64,000 nt of DNA, taken from Magicicada septendecula. Lineage: Eukaryota; Arthropoda; Insecta; Hemiptera; Cicadidae. The translations under genes and the position numbers were made by a program. Location: NCBI GenBank assembly GCA_034769895.1, contig CM068373.1:436151080-436215079 (forward strand). Direction: 5' to 3'. Positions 12,636-22,573 of this stretch are shown piece after piece (position 1 is the stretch's first letter; every line of letters begins with the position of its first letter). A model generated the notes under the pieces. The model was not told the origin of the DNA, made no database searches, and saw only the letters and a list, made by a program, of their open reading frames with translations.

Positions 12636-13638
12636 CTAGAGTATAGTCCTGTCGCCTTTAGTATATTCTGTTAAAATCAGGTAAGTTATATTATCACCTT
12701 TAACTTCATCTACTGCTATCTCAATTTCACTATAAGGTAAGTACTCGTTATTATTATTACTTCTCTCTCCGTCTAACCTTTCTACGAATTCTTCATAATT
12801 TCTCTTTACTTTAAATATCTCTATTTCTCTCTCTCTCAATATATTTCTCACCATAACACCAAGCTACACTCTCTCTCTCAAAATATGCAGGGGACACTAA
12901 CTCATCATTACTGCACCACCTATGAAGTGCACAAAAAACCCAGGGAAATTTATTTGCAGACATATCGTCTTCCAAATACTCGCGTGAAGCCATTTCTTCA
13001 CCCCCTACTACAACATTAAGGGAAAATTTTACCCCCTGCAATCCCCTTATGACTATACTTTCTTTACACTTTCTCTCTAACTCACCACACTCTAACATCT
13101 CATTATCACTCCCAATATTCTCATCATCATTTTCTAACACCATATTTCTATTTATATTGTCATAATTATCAACACCACTTACTTTATTATTCAAATTATC
13201 ATTGCTACTCACCTTATTAATTAGCACCTTGTTTTTCGTCATATTGTCACTGCTACTTACCTTCTTATTCCTTATTTGACTTAATCTCTCATCTAACCTT
13301 TTATTCACTTCGTCAAATTGTTTATCAAAATTATCATTTCTTTTTTTAATCTCATTTTTTATTTCATTGAATTTTATGTTAAAATTATTTTGGATTTCTC
13401 TAATTTCACTTTTCTGTTCGTTAAATTTTTCATCAAATTTAGCATTCTGTATATTAAAAAGTGTTTGCATCATTTTCACTATCTCATTGTCGTCAGTCCT
13501 TTTAGTCGGGACTGGCGTTGAGTGAACACTCTCACTCATGATTTGCGATTCAGTTACACTTGTCTGGCTATCATTTACACTGTCAGTGATGCTGCCATTT
13601 TTGAAAAAACAAATTTTATTTGAATATATTTCTTTCAA
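12636..13638 (-). CDS. gag-like gene 1 of the three-LTR element
   Basis: A 275-codon frame (12,811-13,638) overlaps a 72-codon frame (12,636-12,854). The first has a long predicted coiled coil (about residues 55-130, with repeats of KFNE, KFDE and RLDE type) and then a Ser/Asn/Asp-rich linker. Its last third contains CALHRWCSNDEL and a region matched by the shorter frame of gene 2 at 7,769-7,954. The frames probably join through one frameshift near 12,830. Position after LTR-A and the putative primer site suggests gag. Function is inferred from position only; it could be a lineage-specific structural protein. Confidence 0.5.
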
Positions 13639-13796
13639 AATTTTACTATATATAACATCAAAAAGATATTCTATTTACCCATACTACACATAGCCTAAAC
13701 CCCAATAGTTTGTCCCGTTACACTGTCTCATACTTCCTATCAGGCCTAAACCCATATGAATAAACTCATATGAGTTATCCTGGCAGGGTTGCCATT

Positions 13797-14280
13797 TGTA
13801 ATGTTTTATTATTTTTACAATAAATCCCCCCACATGACTTGTACTTGCCTCATGCGATCTTTTTACGCACTAGCCCTGATTACCCTTCACCCTGACTTAC
13901 TGAATACAGAAGATTCCAAAATTACTTGTAGGTCGCCACCAATATTTTTAAACAAAGGACAAATATGGAAACCTTAATACATTTTCCCCTTTTTGACTGT
14001 ACTTACTTACCAGGTTTGTTTAGGCAAGATTTTCTATACAGGACAGGTTATGTTAAACGGGCGTAATGACTACTCTCTACGCATGGTTATACCACTAAAC
14101 AAATCTTATTTATTTTAACACATTCGTCCTTAGTTATCAACGTTGTAATACAAAATTATACTACGAAAATTCCAATCATTGAAATTAAACCATCAAATGA
14201 AATTTACTAGTCACAAAATTACTATACATAAATCATTAAACCAAAACCATTACAAGACATATCAGTGCTTTGATCATTCG

Positions 14281-14327
<47 letters not shown>

Positions 14328-15052
14328 ATTATCCCCCTCCTTTTTCTTTTGAGATCTCATTTTTACTGGACATTTATATAAAAAAATAGAAATTGATATA
14401 AAATTTTATTTTGTTTTGGCCATTTAATTCTGTTCTTTTGCTTTTACTTAGCTGCACATGGTCCGATTCGTAGCACTGCCTGTTGAGAGATGCTTTTTTT
14501 ATAAAACCACTAAGTTAATCTTGCTAAAACTGTTATCATCACTGTCACTAATTTCTTGTTTTAGACTGTTTTTTATTTTTTCTTACAGCTTCATTTTTCT
14601 TACAACACTTTATTAGATAGGCCGATTATAGCATTTTTGGCCTATCGCAAACGCCCGAGGCTACGGTTGAATTACGTCTATCCAGTATGAAGGTAGGCTG
14701 CCGACCACTGCTATTCAACTGTGTCAAGGTGTTGCGTTGTTCCATCTGCGCGCCAACGTAGGCGTTTAAAGGCACCTTCTCTGATTGGCCGGTTTAAACT
14801 GGGCCAACCACTCCTGCAGCTGTTGTCTCCTGATGAAACTGGCTTGTGGCAATTACGTATTTTTCTGTAATTCACAGACAGCATAAGCTGCAGGTAGTTG
14901 CGTAATATGTCTAGACAAACTGTCTAGACAAACAGACTGGTCTCTCATAACATTGTATGCATCTTTGTTAAAGTCGGGGTTCCCAAGAGGTTGTACACTG
15001 TTTTAATTAATATTTCTTAACATTCTTTCTCACCCAATTCTGTACCGTTACA
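13797..15052 (-). repeat. LTR-A, right copy (5' LTR)
   Basis: Partner of 4,094-5,324, with the same TGTAATG and GTTACA ends, followed by the CACT target duplication. In minus orientation it is followed after a short gap by TGGCAACCCTGCCAGGAT (about 13,778-13,795), a candidate primer-binding site. A TC repeat occupies 14,284-14,326. Confidence 0.87.
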
Positions 15053-15317
15053 CACTCTTCTTCTTTACTACAACTAGAGGATAAAGAAAGTTGCTGTTCG
15101 ACCGCTCAATGATGTTATTTTCTATCATCCGTCGTATTTCCAGTTCAACTTCTCCCTCGTACTTCATGGGTATTGGATACGTTCGTCTGACAAATTTTGT
15201 AGGGTCGGATACCATAATAGCGTGTTTGTAGACTGTGGTCTGCGTTGGTACATCGCTGAATACTTCGTTATACTCTTCTATTAATTTAAATAACTTCGCT
15301 TCTTCCTGAGATGACAT
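15048..15317 (-). pseudogene. N-terminal part of Gypsy reverse transcriptase
   Basis: The frame reads through the Gypsy pre-palm signature: VFSDVPTQTTVYKHAI, then RRTYPIP, IRRMIENNIIERS and PLVVVKKK. The RT finger domain is cut by the nested LTR element, and the remainder resumes at 4,084 with SGEVRLCLDMR. It is severed only by the insertion. Confidence 0.85.
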
Positions 15318-15356
15318 TCCTTCTTCGGCTGTATTAGCATGCTGAGTAGGCGCATA

Positions 15357-15821
15357 TCATATACGTGGCTTGGATACGACAATAGGTTTTCCATTTACCT
15401 CACAATTTTCTTCATTTTTATTCATAATTAATTCATATAGATCATCCTTATAATTACATAAAATCTTATTGTTATTAATATCAATCCTTGCGCTTAAAGT
15501 ATTTAATAAATCTATTCCAATAATTCCATCATATATAAGTTTATTCATTATGATCATAGGATATGTTATTAATAAGTCCTTACAATTTAAAGTTACATAA
15601 GCTTGCTGTCTAACCTTCCCTATCTTATTCATGGCTGTAATAACATTTATATTATTGGCAGGTAAAATAGCCATTTGTTTAAAATATTTTTCATTTTGTT
15701 GTACCCACTTATTGTTTAGTACAGTTAATTGCCTACCTGTATCGATTAACATTTTAATTCTACATCCATTAATTCGTACATTAATTATAGGACAATTTTT
15801 TTCTTGTTGATTTGGTGTCAC
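15357..15821 (-). CDS. Retropepsin-like aspartic protease of the outer Gypsy element
   Basis: A 154-codon frame contains MLIDTGRQLTVL (the catalytic Asp-Thr-Gly), and later IIGIDLLNTLSARID, the hydrophobic-G-hydrophobic-D motif of retroviral-type proteases. This is the expected size and order for the protease ahead of RT. It would cleave the Gag-Pol polyprotein. A short break separates it from RT. Confidence 0.82.
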   Translation of the reverse strand: MTPNQQEKNCPIINVRINGCRIKMLIDTGRQLTVLNNKWVQQNEKYFKQMAILPANNINVITAMNKIGKVRQQAYVTLNCKDLLITYPMIIMNKLIYDGIIGIDLLNTLSARIDINNNKILCNYKDDLYELIMNKNEENCEVNGKPIVVSKPRI

Positions 15822-16144
15822 ATTCCTGTCAGTGTCTAATATCTCATTTCTAACATCGCATGGATATATATTGTTTATTGTGTCACAGCACGTCCTGTTT
15901 CTCCGTCATTGTGTTGTGTTGCGGGAACAGGATAGCTGAACATGCACCTGTTGCTGTCTCTCTTTTATTTCCTCATCTGCGCTCTCTCTCTCTTGCTTCC
16001 CACACTACAGTTCCTCTCTCTCTTCCCTTTTCTCTGCATTGTGGATACGGTGCGATCATATGGTTTACTAAACTTTTTCTTCAAATTTCGCCAGGCCAAA
16101 CCCCCTTTTGTTACACGCACGTTTCTCTCGGAGTGTTGTTCCTT
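15822..16144. other. Remnant between protease and PLE insertion
   Basis: About 320 bp that should hold the end of gag. No zinc knuckle or capsid motif can be read on the minus strand, and the plus-strand frames look like chance. CT-rich stretches occur at 15,955-16,040. Confidence 0.4.
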
Positions 16145-17064
16145 CTCTGCATTGACATTAAAAACCTGTACACAAACATCCCCATCCCTGAAACAATCAC
16201 CATCCTATAAAACGAACTCAAACAGAACAACACACCAGACGAACTTATCAACGAAATAATGGAAACTCTGAACATTATCACAAAACAAAACTACTTTACT
16301 TATAACAATAAATACTATACACAGAATGATGGCTTACCCATGGGCTCCCCCATATCCAGCATTCTAGCAGAAGTCTTCCTCCAACACTTAGAAAAAACAA
16401 AAATACTCACAAACGATGACAGGCCACTCAAATAACACAAAACATCGCACAAAGGCCATACATAAAAGAATCCATAAAACAGCTATATAAGAAAAAAGAC
16501 ACTCAACCGCAAAACACTAACACTACACCTACAGATCGCCAACATATACGGACACAATTACATGACTGAACTAATGCATCACACAAATGAATGGACAAAA
16601 AACAAATACATAACATACAGACAAAACACGACAGAAAAATAAATAACATGACACCAATCAACACAAATATAATTCCCTCACACAAATTCTACCCACGTAC
16701 AGTAAACCTCACGAACGTCACACTCACTAAAAACGAACAAACACTCCTTGATAAAGGCCTAAAACATAACACATAACATACATTACAAACATAACAACCA
16801 AACACTAACGAAACTCATAGTTGACACTGAAACAAATATACAAAACACAGCACCTGAACATCAAGACAACTAAGACATAATATAAACAATATAATAGGAG
16901 CATATAAGACACCAGACAACAATAACCACAACTCAGAAATACACACAGCCATCAAACTGAGGGAAAAGGCACACAAACACAACATCACATTTGTAAAAGC
17001 AGACAAAGGCAACACAACTGTAATCATCCCCACAGACAACCTACACAAAATAGTACAAAACTTC

Positions 17065-18039
17065 ATGGAACAGAACAACATCACAGAACTAAAACACGAC
17101 CCCACCGACAGATACCAAAACACAGTAAAACAACTAGTCAACAAAGCCAAACACATAATGACAAACAAACAAAAGCCCTACATGAAACAAATCCGACCAT
17201 CAGCCCCTACCCTCCAAGCGCTTCCCAAAATCCATAAAGAAGATATTCCGATCCGCCCCATTATCAACTACCGTAATGCCCCTGCACACGAACTCTCAAA
17301 ATATCTCAACAAAATTATCAGACAACACACACAACTAGATAACAACATTGCAATAAAAAACAACACAGACCTAGTAACAAAAATAAAAGACATACACATC
17401 CCCCATAATGCCACATTAGCCTCCTTTGACCTTAAAAACCTGTACACAAACATCCTCATCCCTGAAACAATCACCATCCTACAAAACAAACTCAAACAGA
17501 ACAACACACCAGACGAACGTATCAACGAAATAACAGAAACTCTGAACATTATCACAAAACAAAACTACTTTACTTATAACAATAAATACTATACACAGAA
17601 CGATGGCTTACCCATGGGCTCCCCCATATCCAGCATTCTAGCAGAAGTCTTCCTCCAACACTTAGAAAAAACAAAAATACTCACAAACGATGACAGGCAC
17701 TCACATAAAATACTATATTGGCACAGATACGTTGATGACATTCTAATACTATACACAAACATCCTCATCCCTGAAACAATCACCATCCTACAAAACAAAC
17801 TCAAACAGAACAACACACCAGACGAACTTATCAATGAAATAACAGAAACTCTGAACGTTGTCACAAAACAAAACTGCTTTACTTATAACAATAAATACTA
17901 TACACAGAACGATGGCTTACCCATGGGCTCCCCCATATCCAGCATTCTAGCAGAAGTCTTCCTCCAACACTTAGAAAAAACAAAAATACTCACAAACGAT
18001 GACAGGCACTCACATAAAATACTATATTGGCACAGATAA
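17065..18039 (+). pseudogene. PLE reverse transcriptase with duplicated core
   Basis: A 324-codon frame starts in the PLE-specific N-terminal RT region (PTLQALPKIHKEDIPIRPII) and continues through LASFDLKNLYTN, GLPMGSPISS and YWHRYVDDILILY (catalytic Asp pair). Instead of the thumb it then jumps back to TNILIPETITILQ and repeats the GLPMGSPISS block, ending at YWHR followed by a stop where YVDD should be. The duplicated segment is about 310 bp (17,445-17,752 repeated at 17,753-18,060). Such a protein would not fold as a normal RT. Confidence 0.85.
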
Positions 18040-18062
18040 GTTGATGACATTCTAATACTATA

Positions 18063-18955
18063 CAGGGGAAACGAAAGACAATGTGAACAGTTACTAACGC
18101 ACATAAACAAAATACGGTACATAAAAACATAACCTTTACTGCCGAATACGAACACAACAATACCATAAACTTCATAGACCTCTCCATCACAAAACTAGAA
18201 CACATCAACAAATTCAGTATATACAGAAAACCAACTACAACTGACACACTAATACACAACTCCTCCAATCACCCAATACAACACAAACTAGCTGCCTTCA
18301 GAACCATGATACATAGACTTAACAACATCCCCTTAGATGAAAAAGACTACAAAGACGAACTAAACACGATAAAATATCTAGCAGAATCTAACGGATATGA
18401 CAGAACAATAGTCAGTAAACTCCTACACATAACAAACAACAGACAAAGCCAGAAAACAACAAATTCATAACACTAACATACATCAACAAACAAACTGAAA
18501 CAATAGCCCACAAATTCAAAAAAGCAGGATACAGAATCGCTTACAAAACTACTAACAAAACAGAACACACACTATCAAAACACACACAAAAAGCACAAAA
18601 CAAATTCGATCTACCTGGTGTTTAAAAGCTAAATTTCTCAAATTGCAGTAAATTCTACATAGGACAGACAGGACGTAGCTTCAAACAGAGATACATTGAA
18701 AACACAAAGGCACTCCACTCCACTACAGAATCCACCTTTGCAAACCACCTCATTGAAGCAAACCACACATATAAAAACATCGACAATAACATGAACATTC
18801 TACACATACACACAAAAGGCCAAAAACTAGACACTCTAGAACAATTGGAAATATACAAACACACAAAAACAAATAAAAACGACATCCTAAACGAACAGAC
18901 ACAATTCAAATCGCACGCAATTATTTGAACATATCTCACCCCACACACACAGCAT
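18063..18955 (+). pseudogene. PLE thumb and GIY-YIG endonuclease region, broken
   Basis: Frames with stops read INFIDLSIT-like and YRKPTTTDTLIHN motifs, then a damaged Cys pair with FYIGQTGRSFKQRY (GIY-YIG family nuclease) and a C-terminal tail with QLEIYKHTKT. It aligns with the better copy on the minus strand at 36,388-37,635. The domain would nick target DNA to prime reverse transcription. Confidence 0.8.
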
Positions 18956-19131
18956 CGATCTTTTGAAACTCGATTTCGTCGCCCACAACAAGACGGACAG
19001 TGCTACCAGCGGCAGCCTCTGAAGAAGCCTTTTAAAGGAGAAAACTGATTCAGGCTGTAAGGTAAAACTTTATGCTTTTACTTATAAAAAACCTAGTGTT
19101 CCGAGTCGTTAATGTAATAGTGATATTTATT
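18955..19131 (+). repeat. 3' non-coding end of PLE family 2
   Basis: It contains CTGAAGAAGCC TTTT..AAAGGAGAAAAC near 19,019-19,047, a decayed version of the hammerhead-like hairpin seen in other PLEs here. The family end GTGTTCCGAGTCGTTAATG follows. The copy at 36.4 kb keeps the family end but lacks about 60 bp containing the hairpin. Confidence 0.65.
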
Positions 19132-19138
19132 AAATGTA

Positions 19139-19154
19139 GGCGTGTTGTGTCCCA
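19139..19154 (-). other. Primer-binding site of the outer Gypsy element
   Basis: On the minus strand TGGGACACAACACGCC starts directly after the LTR end (..GTTAACA). A TGG start at the LTR edge is what a tRNA-primed element needs. The tRNA was not identified. Confidence 0.65.
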
Positions 19155-20906
19155 TGTTAACGGGCGACAATTTTATATAACACTACCAGGTACTTAAGCA
19201 GTTACAACGATACCAGGTTTTTAAACGTATATAACGATACCAGGTGTAACTATAATAAGAGTAGTAAATTTATGAGTAGTTAAAATTTCATGTTTATTGT
19301 TCAAAAAGCATTATAAATAATAAAACATTGTTAATAATCTCTGATCAAGATATTACTCATTATGTGTTTATCTCTTAAGCTATACGGTGTTACACACATT
19401 TAAAACACTCTTACATCTAGACATGTTAATAATCTTAATCTAGACATTTATTCAAATTGATTTAATACAAGAAATAAAATTAAAATGTAATTAAGTTTTA
19501 TGTTAATGGAATTCATTATTCAGATCTGACCTCAGCGTGCTCAGTCTATACCAATGTTTTTTAAAAATAAATTTAAAATTATATTAATTACTCTTAGACT
19601 GGCATTTGTTTCGTATTCAAAATTTAAATTATTCTTTTCTACAAAATGCAAATATCAAGTCATTTCAATTATTTTTCTTTGATAAAAAAAAAATACTATC
19701 TCAAAATTAAACTCTTTTTCTTCTTATATTTATCTATATGCGATCGCTCATTCTTATGACTAAAACATTTATATAAGACTCTATTACATTATTTACCTAA
19801 TTATAAACTTCTTTTTTTAATTCATTGTCTCTTTATATAGTCTTTATGAGCTCTTTAAGAAAAATCATTTATAAATGCATTATGCATGTCACCTCGAGTT
19901 TTGATGATCTTACGACTTATTGACAGGGTCCAGCGTTGGGTTACCGTTACTCCTGGCTTGGCATGGTCCTAGATATGTCCAGCGTCATTCTCCAGCAGTG
20001 TGTGGTCCATTCCAGAGAATTAATATCGGCTGCGAGGTGGATCTCGTTCGGCTGTTAGGCGTCTAAAAAGCATCTCGCATCGCTCTTTGTAGCTTCTCTG
20101 TAGATACTCTTGCTGACAAACGGTCCTGGTACTCTACGTTTCCCATACTAGTGTAAACATAATTACTGAAAACGTCTTTATTCGTTCGTAGATGAGACTT
20201 AAAATAAAACTGTTCTGCCGACGGACAGAGTGTCCGACTGCAACTGTGTCTTGAAATGAAGAGAAGGGCTTCCAGTCGAACCCTTAATTTATACCCTCTC
20301 GAGATTCCGCACCTGTTGGTTCCGAAATTGTCCTGTCGAGACCTGCAGATCACATGATAGCCTCCACTCCTGAACCTTTTCATATATTTGCAATTTTTTG
20401 CAAATGGCAATGTTTTCTATGGAATTTAGATAGCACAAATCATAGATAATTTGATTAAGCACTCACTTTATTAATTTGAGAATCTTAGTGTAATTTGCAT
20501 ATTTTTGGCACACTTATTTCGCACTGACTTTGCGTAGTGTGTCCTACTAACGTCATTTTCTTACTGTGGATAACTATAAAATTTACACACACTTTGGTGC
20601 CTTTTGTTTCTTTATACACTAATTAGTTTTCACACAGTGAATTAAAATAATTGTTTTAGTAATTAATTGGGGAGGGTTGCTGGGATTCCTGTCTGTACAT
20701 GCATCACTAACACACACAAGATACACGCATAACACACATACAATCGAGCAGGTGTTCCTTGCCTGTTGGAACAGGTTAATTTCTCCCCTAGTGTAACAGT
20801 GAAACATTTTTACAATCCCAGATATGTCTATTTACCCCAAACTTATAATAATTTTACAAATTTTACATTTATTTAAATCAATGCTCAATATGGCTGTATC
20901 GTTGCA
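19155..20906 (-). repeat. 5' LTR of the outer Gypsy element
   Basis: About 1.75 kb, TGTTAACGGGCG to CGTTGCA in plus orientation. It matches bases 1-1,481 from about 19,443 onward. The first 300 bp contain several ATACCAGG subrepeats (19,185-19,240). Confidence 0.82.
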
Positions 20907-21475
20907 ATAGATTATACTTCACACAAGATTTTTGTTGGGTGCTACAACCTTCACGATGACAGAGTAAAGGAGTGTTAACACCTCTGCCTTATTGGTTGGC
21001 AAAATGATTTGCGTGGGTATGTCCCCTAAGTTAATGTGGCTTGGCATTTCTCCAAGATTTTGTCTGTTTCGTATTTAAATCTCATAGGTTATTTCATCTA
21101 GCATATTTCTGATTTCTGCGTGCATACTGTTTCTTTACAATTCAACATTAGTTCAGTGCATTACTGACAGATTTATTTGTGTCTCAAAACTGCTAATTTC
21201 CGATGGTTTATATGTCAATTTTTTTTTAACAGTTCCCTGTTGTGAACTGCACATTTGTTATAGTGTTGGCTTGCACAGTGTTTGAATTTTTGAGTGATTT
21301 TGTTGCAATTTTATATTACAAAGTGACTAAAAACTTCGTGACTAAAGATAAAATATTATGGTAATTAATTTCAAATCGAGCTGAATTGAATAGTGTAGAA
21401 AATGAAGAGACATTTCGATCTGACAATAGAGGTAAGCCTACATAATTTGAGGTTACTTCATCTCAGTATTTATAA
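20907..21475. other. Unassigned spacer
   Basis: No element recognised. A short frame MKRHFDLTIE at about 21,401-21,430 is followed by GTAAGCC, which looks like an exon ending at a donor site. Alone it is too short to call. Confidence 0.3.
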
Positions 21476-22093
21476 CAGGGTTCCCAACTAGTGTGGTACA
21501 CGGAGGGATCCAAGGTGGTACGCAAGAAGACCTAGCAAGGAAAATAGTATTTACTCTTAAAAAAAAATAAAAATAAAATTTTATGTTCAAAACAACAATA
21601 AATTTGTATCAGACATTGAAGTCTTAAATACCACTTGTGTCAAATTATCTTTGTGAAAGTGGATTTGCTGAACTCGTTTATGTTAAAAGCAAATATAGGA
21701 ACAGGATGTATATTAAGTGATTTAAGGTTAAAAATAACATCAATAGAACCTGACATTAACTCTTGGGTACAAAATAAGCAGTAGCAAGTTTCACAGTAAG
21801 TATTTACTTTTTAGTAGATCTTTAATGAAAGTAATCAACCGTCTTTTGAAAAAACTACTTTATTATAGCATAGAACCAACATGAAATTAGTTTTAAAAAT
21901 CAGTCCTCTTTTTGTAAATTCTGTGTATTAGATTTAATTATTATAAATAACTGGCAATAATAAGATATGCTATTTGTGTTTTCTTCAGTTTTTTATTGAA
22001 AAAAAAAACAATAAATTTTAAGCTTTGGTGGTACTTGAAATAAACGCGGAAGACCAAAGTGGTATGTGGGTCCAGAAATGTTGGGAACCACTG
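21476..22093 (+). mobile_element. Deleted hAT DNA transposon with transposase remnant
   Basis: Ends are imperfect inverted repeats: left CAGGGTTCCCAACTAGTG, right (complement) CAGTGGTTCCCAACATTTC, typical hAT termini. Flanking 8-mers ATTTATAA and GTTTATAC share six central bases, fitting an 8-bp target duplication. Inside, about 21,640-21,785 reads LCESGFAELVYVKSKYRNR and then, after a stop, ITSIEPDINSWV, which resembles the C-terminal end of ZBED/Buster-type hAT transposases. The rest of the gene is deleted. Confidence 0.75.
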
Positions 22094-22110
22094 GTTTATA
22101 CTGAATATAT

Positions 22111-22140
22111 GAAGGGTCCAGGGGAAGAAGGGGTAAGTCA
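22111..22140 (+). repeat. Left TIR of the DUF7869-type transposon
   Basis: GAAGGGTCCAG then GGGAAGAAGGGG, running into TAAGTCA. A related internal motif, GAAGGAGGTAAGTCA, sits at 22,338-22,352. Confidence 0.7.
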
Positions 22141-22573
22141 GTTTTTACAAATTTACAGGAGGCAGTTTTTAAAATTGCAAGACTCAAATCTATGATTAAA
22201 TATCAATTTAATTTGTATATTGAGATTATTATTTATAAACTCATGTTTATTACATTCTCTTAACATTTCATATTTTTATTTCAACTATTTAGTAAAAAAT
22301 CAATAAATAGTAAAAGCAATACAGTTTTACTGGTTAAGAAGGAGGTAAGTCAAACAAATAGATGTTAAAAAATAAATAGGAAAGTCAACTAAAAATTTGT
22401 GTAATTTTTTTTTTACAAAATGCATTATAGAATAGAGTTTAAATCAAGCTTACTTATATGATTACAATATTTCCATTCTTATTTTTTAAATCTTACTTTT
22501 TTCAACACCTGTCTTCTGCAACAACATACAGTCCTACTTTGTTAGCAACTTAAAGTAATGTTGCGAGTCTCGG

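Larger units (their letters stand above)
4094..15052 (-). mobile_element. Nested non-autonomous LTR element with three LTRs and two gag-like genes
   Basis: Outer LTRs at 4,094-5,324 and 13,797-15,052 begin TGTAATG and end GTTACA. The 4-bp target duplication CACT flanks them (4,090-4,093 and 15,053-15,056), and removing the element restores the RT frame of the host Gypsy. A third, different LTR (8,599-9,855) divides the interior. In minus orientation the order is LTR-A, gag-like 1, LTR-B, gag-like 2, LTR-A. Each internal half ends in a G-rich tract preceded by the same hairpin. I see no protease, RT or integrase, so it would need another element's enzymes. Confidence 0.75.
16145..19131 (+). 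mobile_element. Penelope-like element, family 2, rearranged copy
   Basis: Pieces in order are: an RT middle fragment (16,155-16,430); an N-terminal stretch (16,431-17,060); RT (17,065-18,060) with an internal duplication; the RT thumb (18,063-18,600); a GIY-YIG domain (about 18,610-18,790); and a C-terminal tail to about 18,955. The non-coding end that follows matches the end of the copy at 36,388-37,635 (shared TTACTTATAAAAAAC and GTGTTCCGAGTCGT). The insertion abuts the primer-binding site of the host Gypsy, replacing its gag region. Multiple stops make it inactive. Confidence 0.82.
1..20906 (-). mobile_element. Ty3/Gypsy LTR retrotransposon, outer element (left end off window)
   Basis: On the minus strand the order is 5' LTR (19,155-20,906), primer-binding site, protease (15,357-15,821), RT (15,317-15,048 continuing at 4,084), RNase H, integrase (to about 1,740) and 3' LTR (1-1,481, truncated by the window). 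PR-RT-RH-IN order is diagnostic of Ty3/Gypsy. Two nested insertions interrupt it: an LTR element at 4,094-15,052, inside RT, and a PLE at 16,145-19,131. No gag is recognisable. Several frames are broken, so this copy is dead. The base after the 5' LTR begins ATAG, one half of a possible target duplication; the other half lies outside the window. Confidence 0.88.

Noticed and set aside
16591-16776. An independent short gene
   Set aside because: It reads a piece of the PLE N-terminal region (ending LLDKGLKHN) and belongs to the rearranged PLE.
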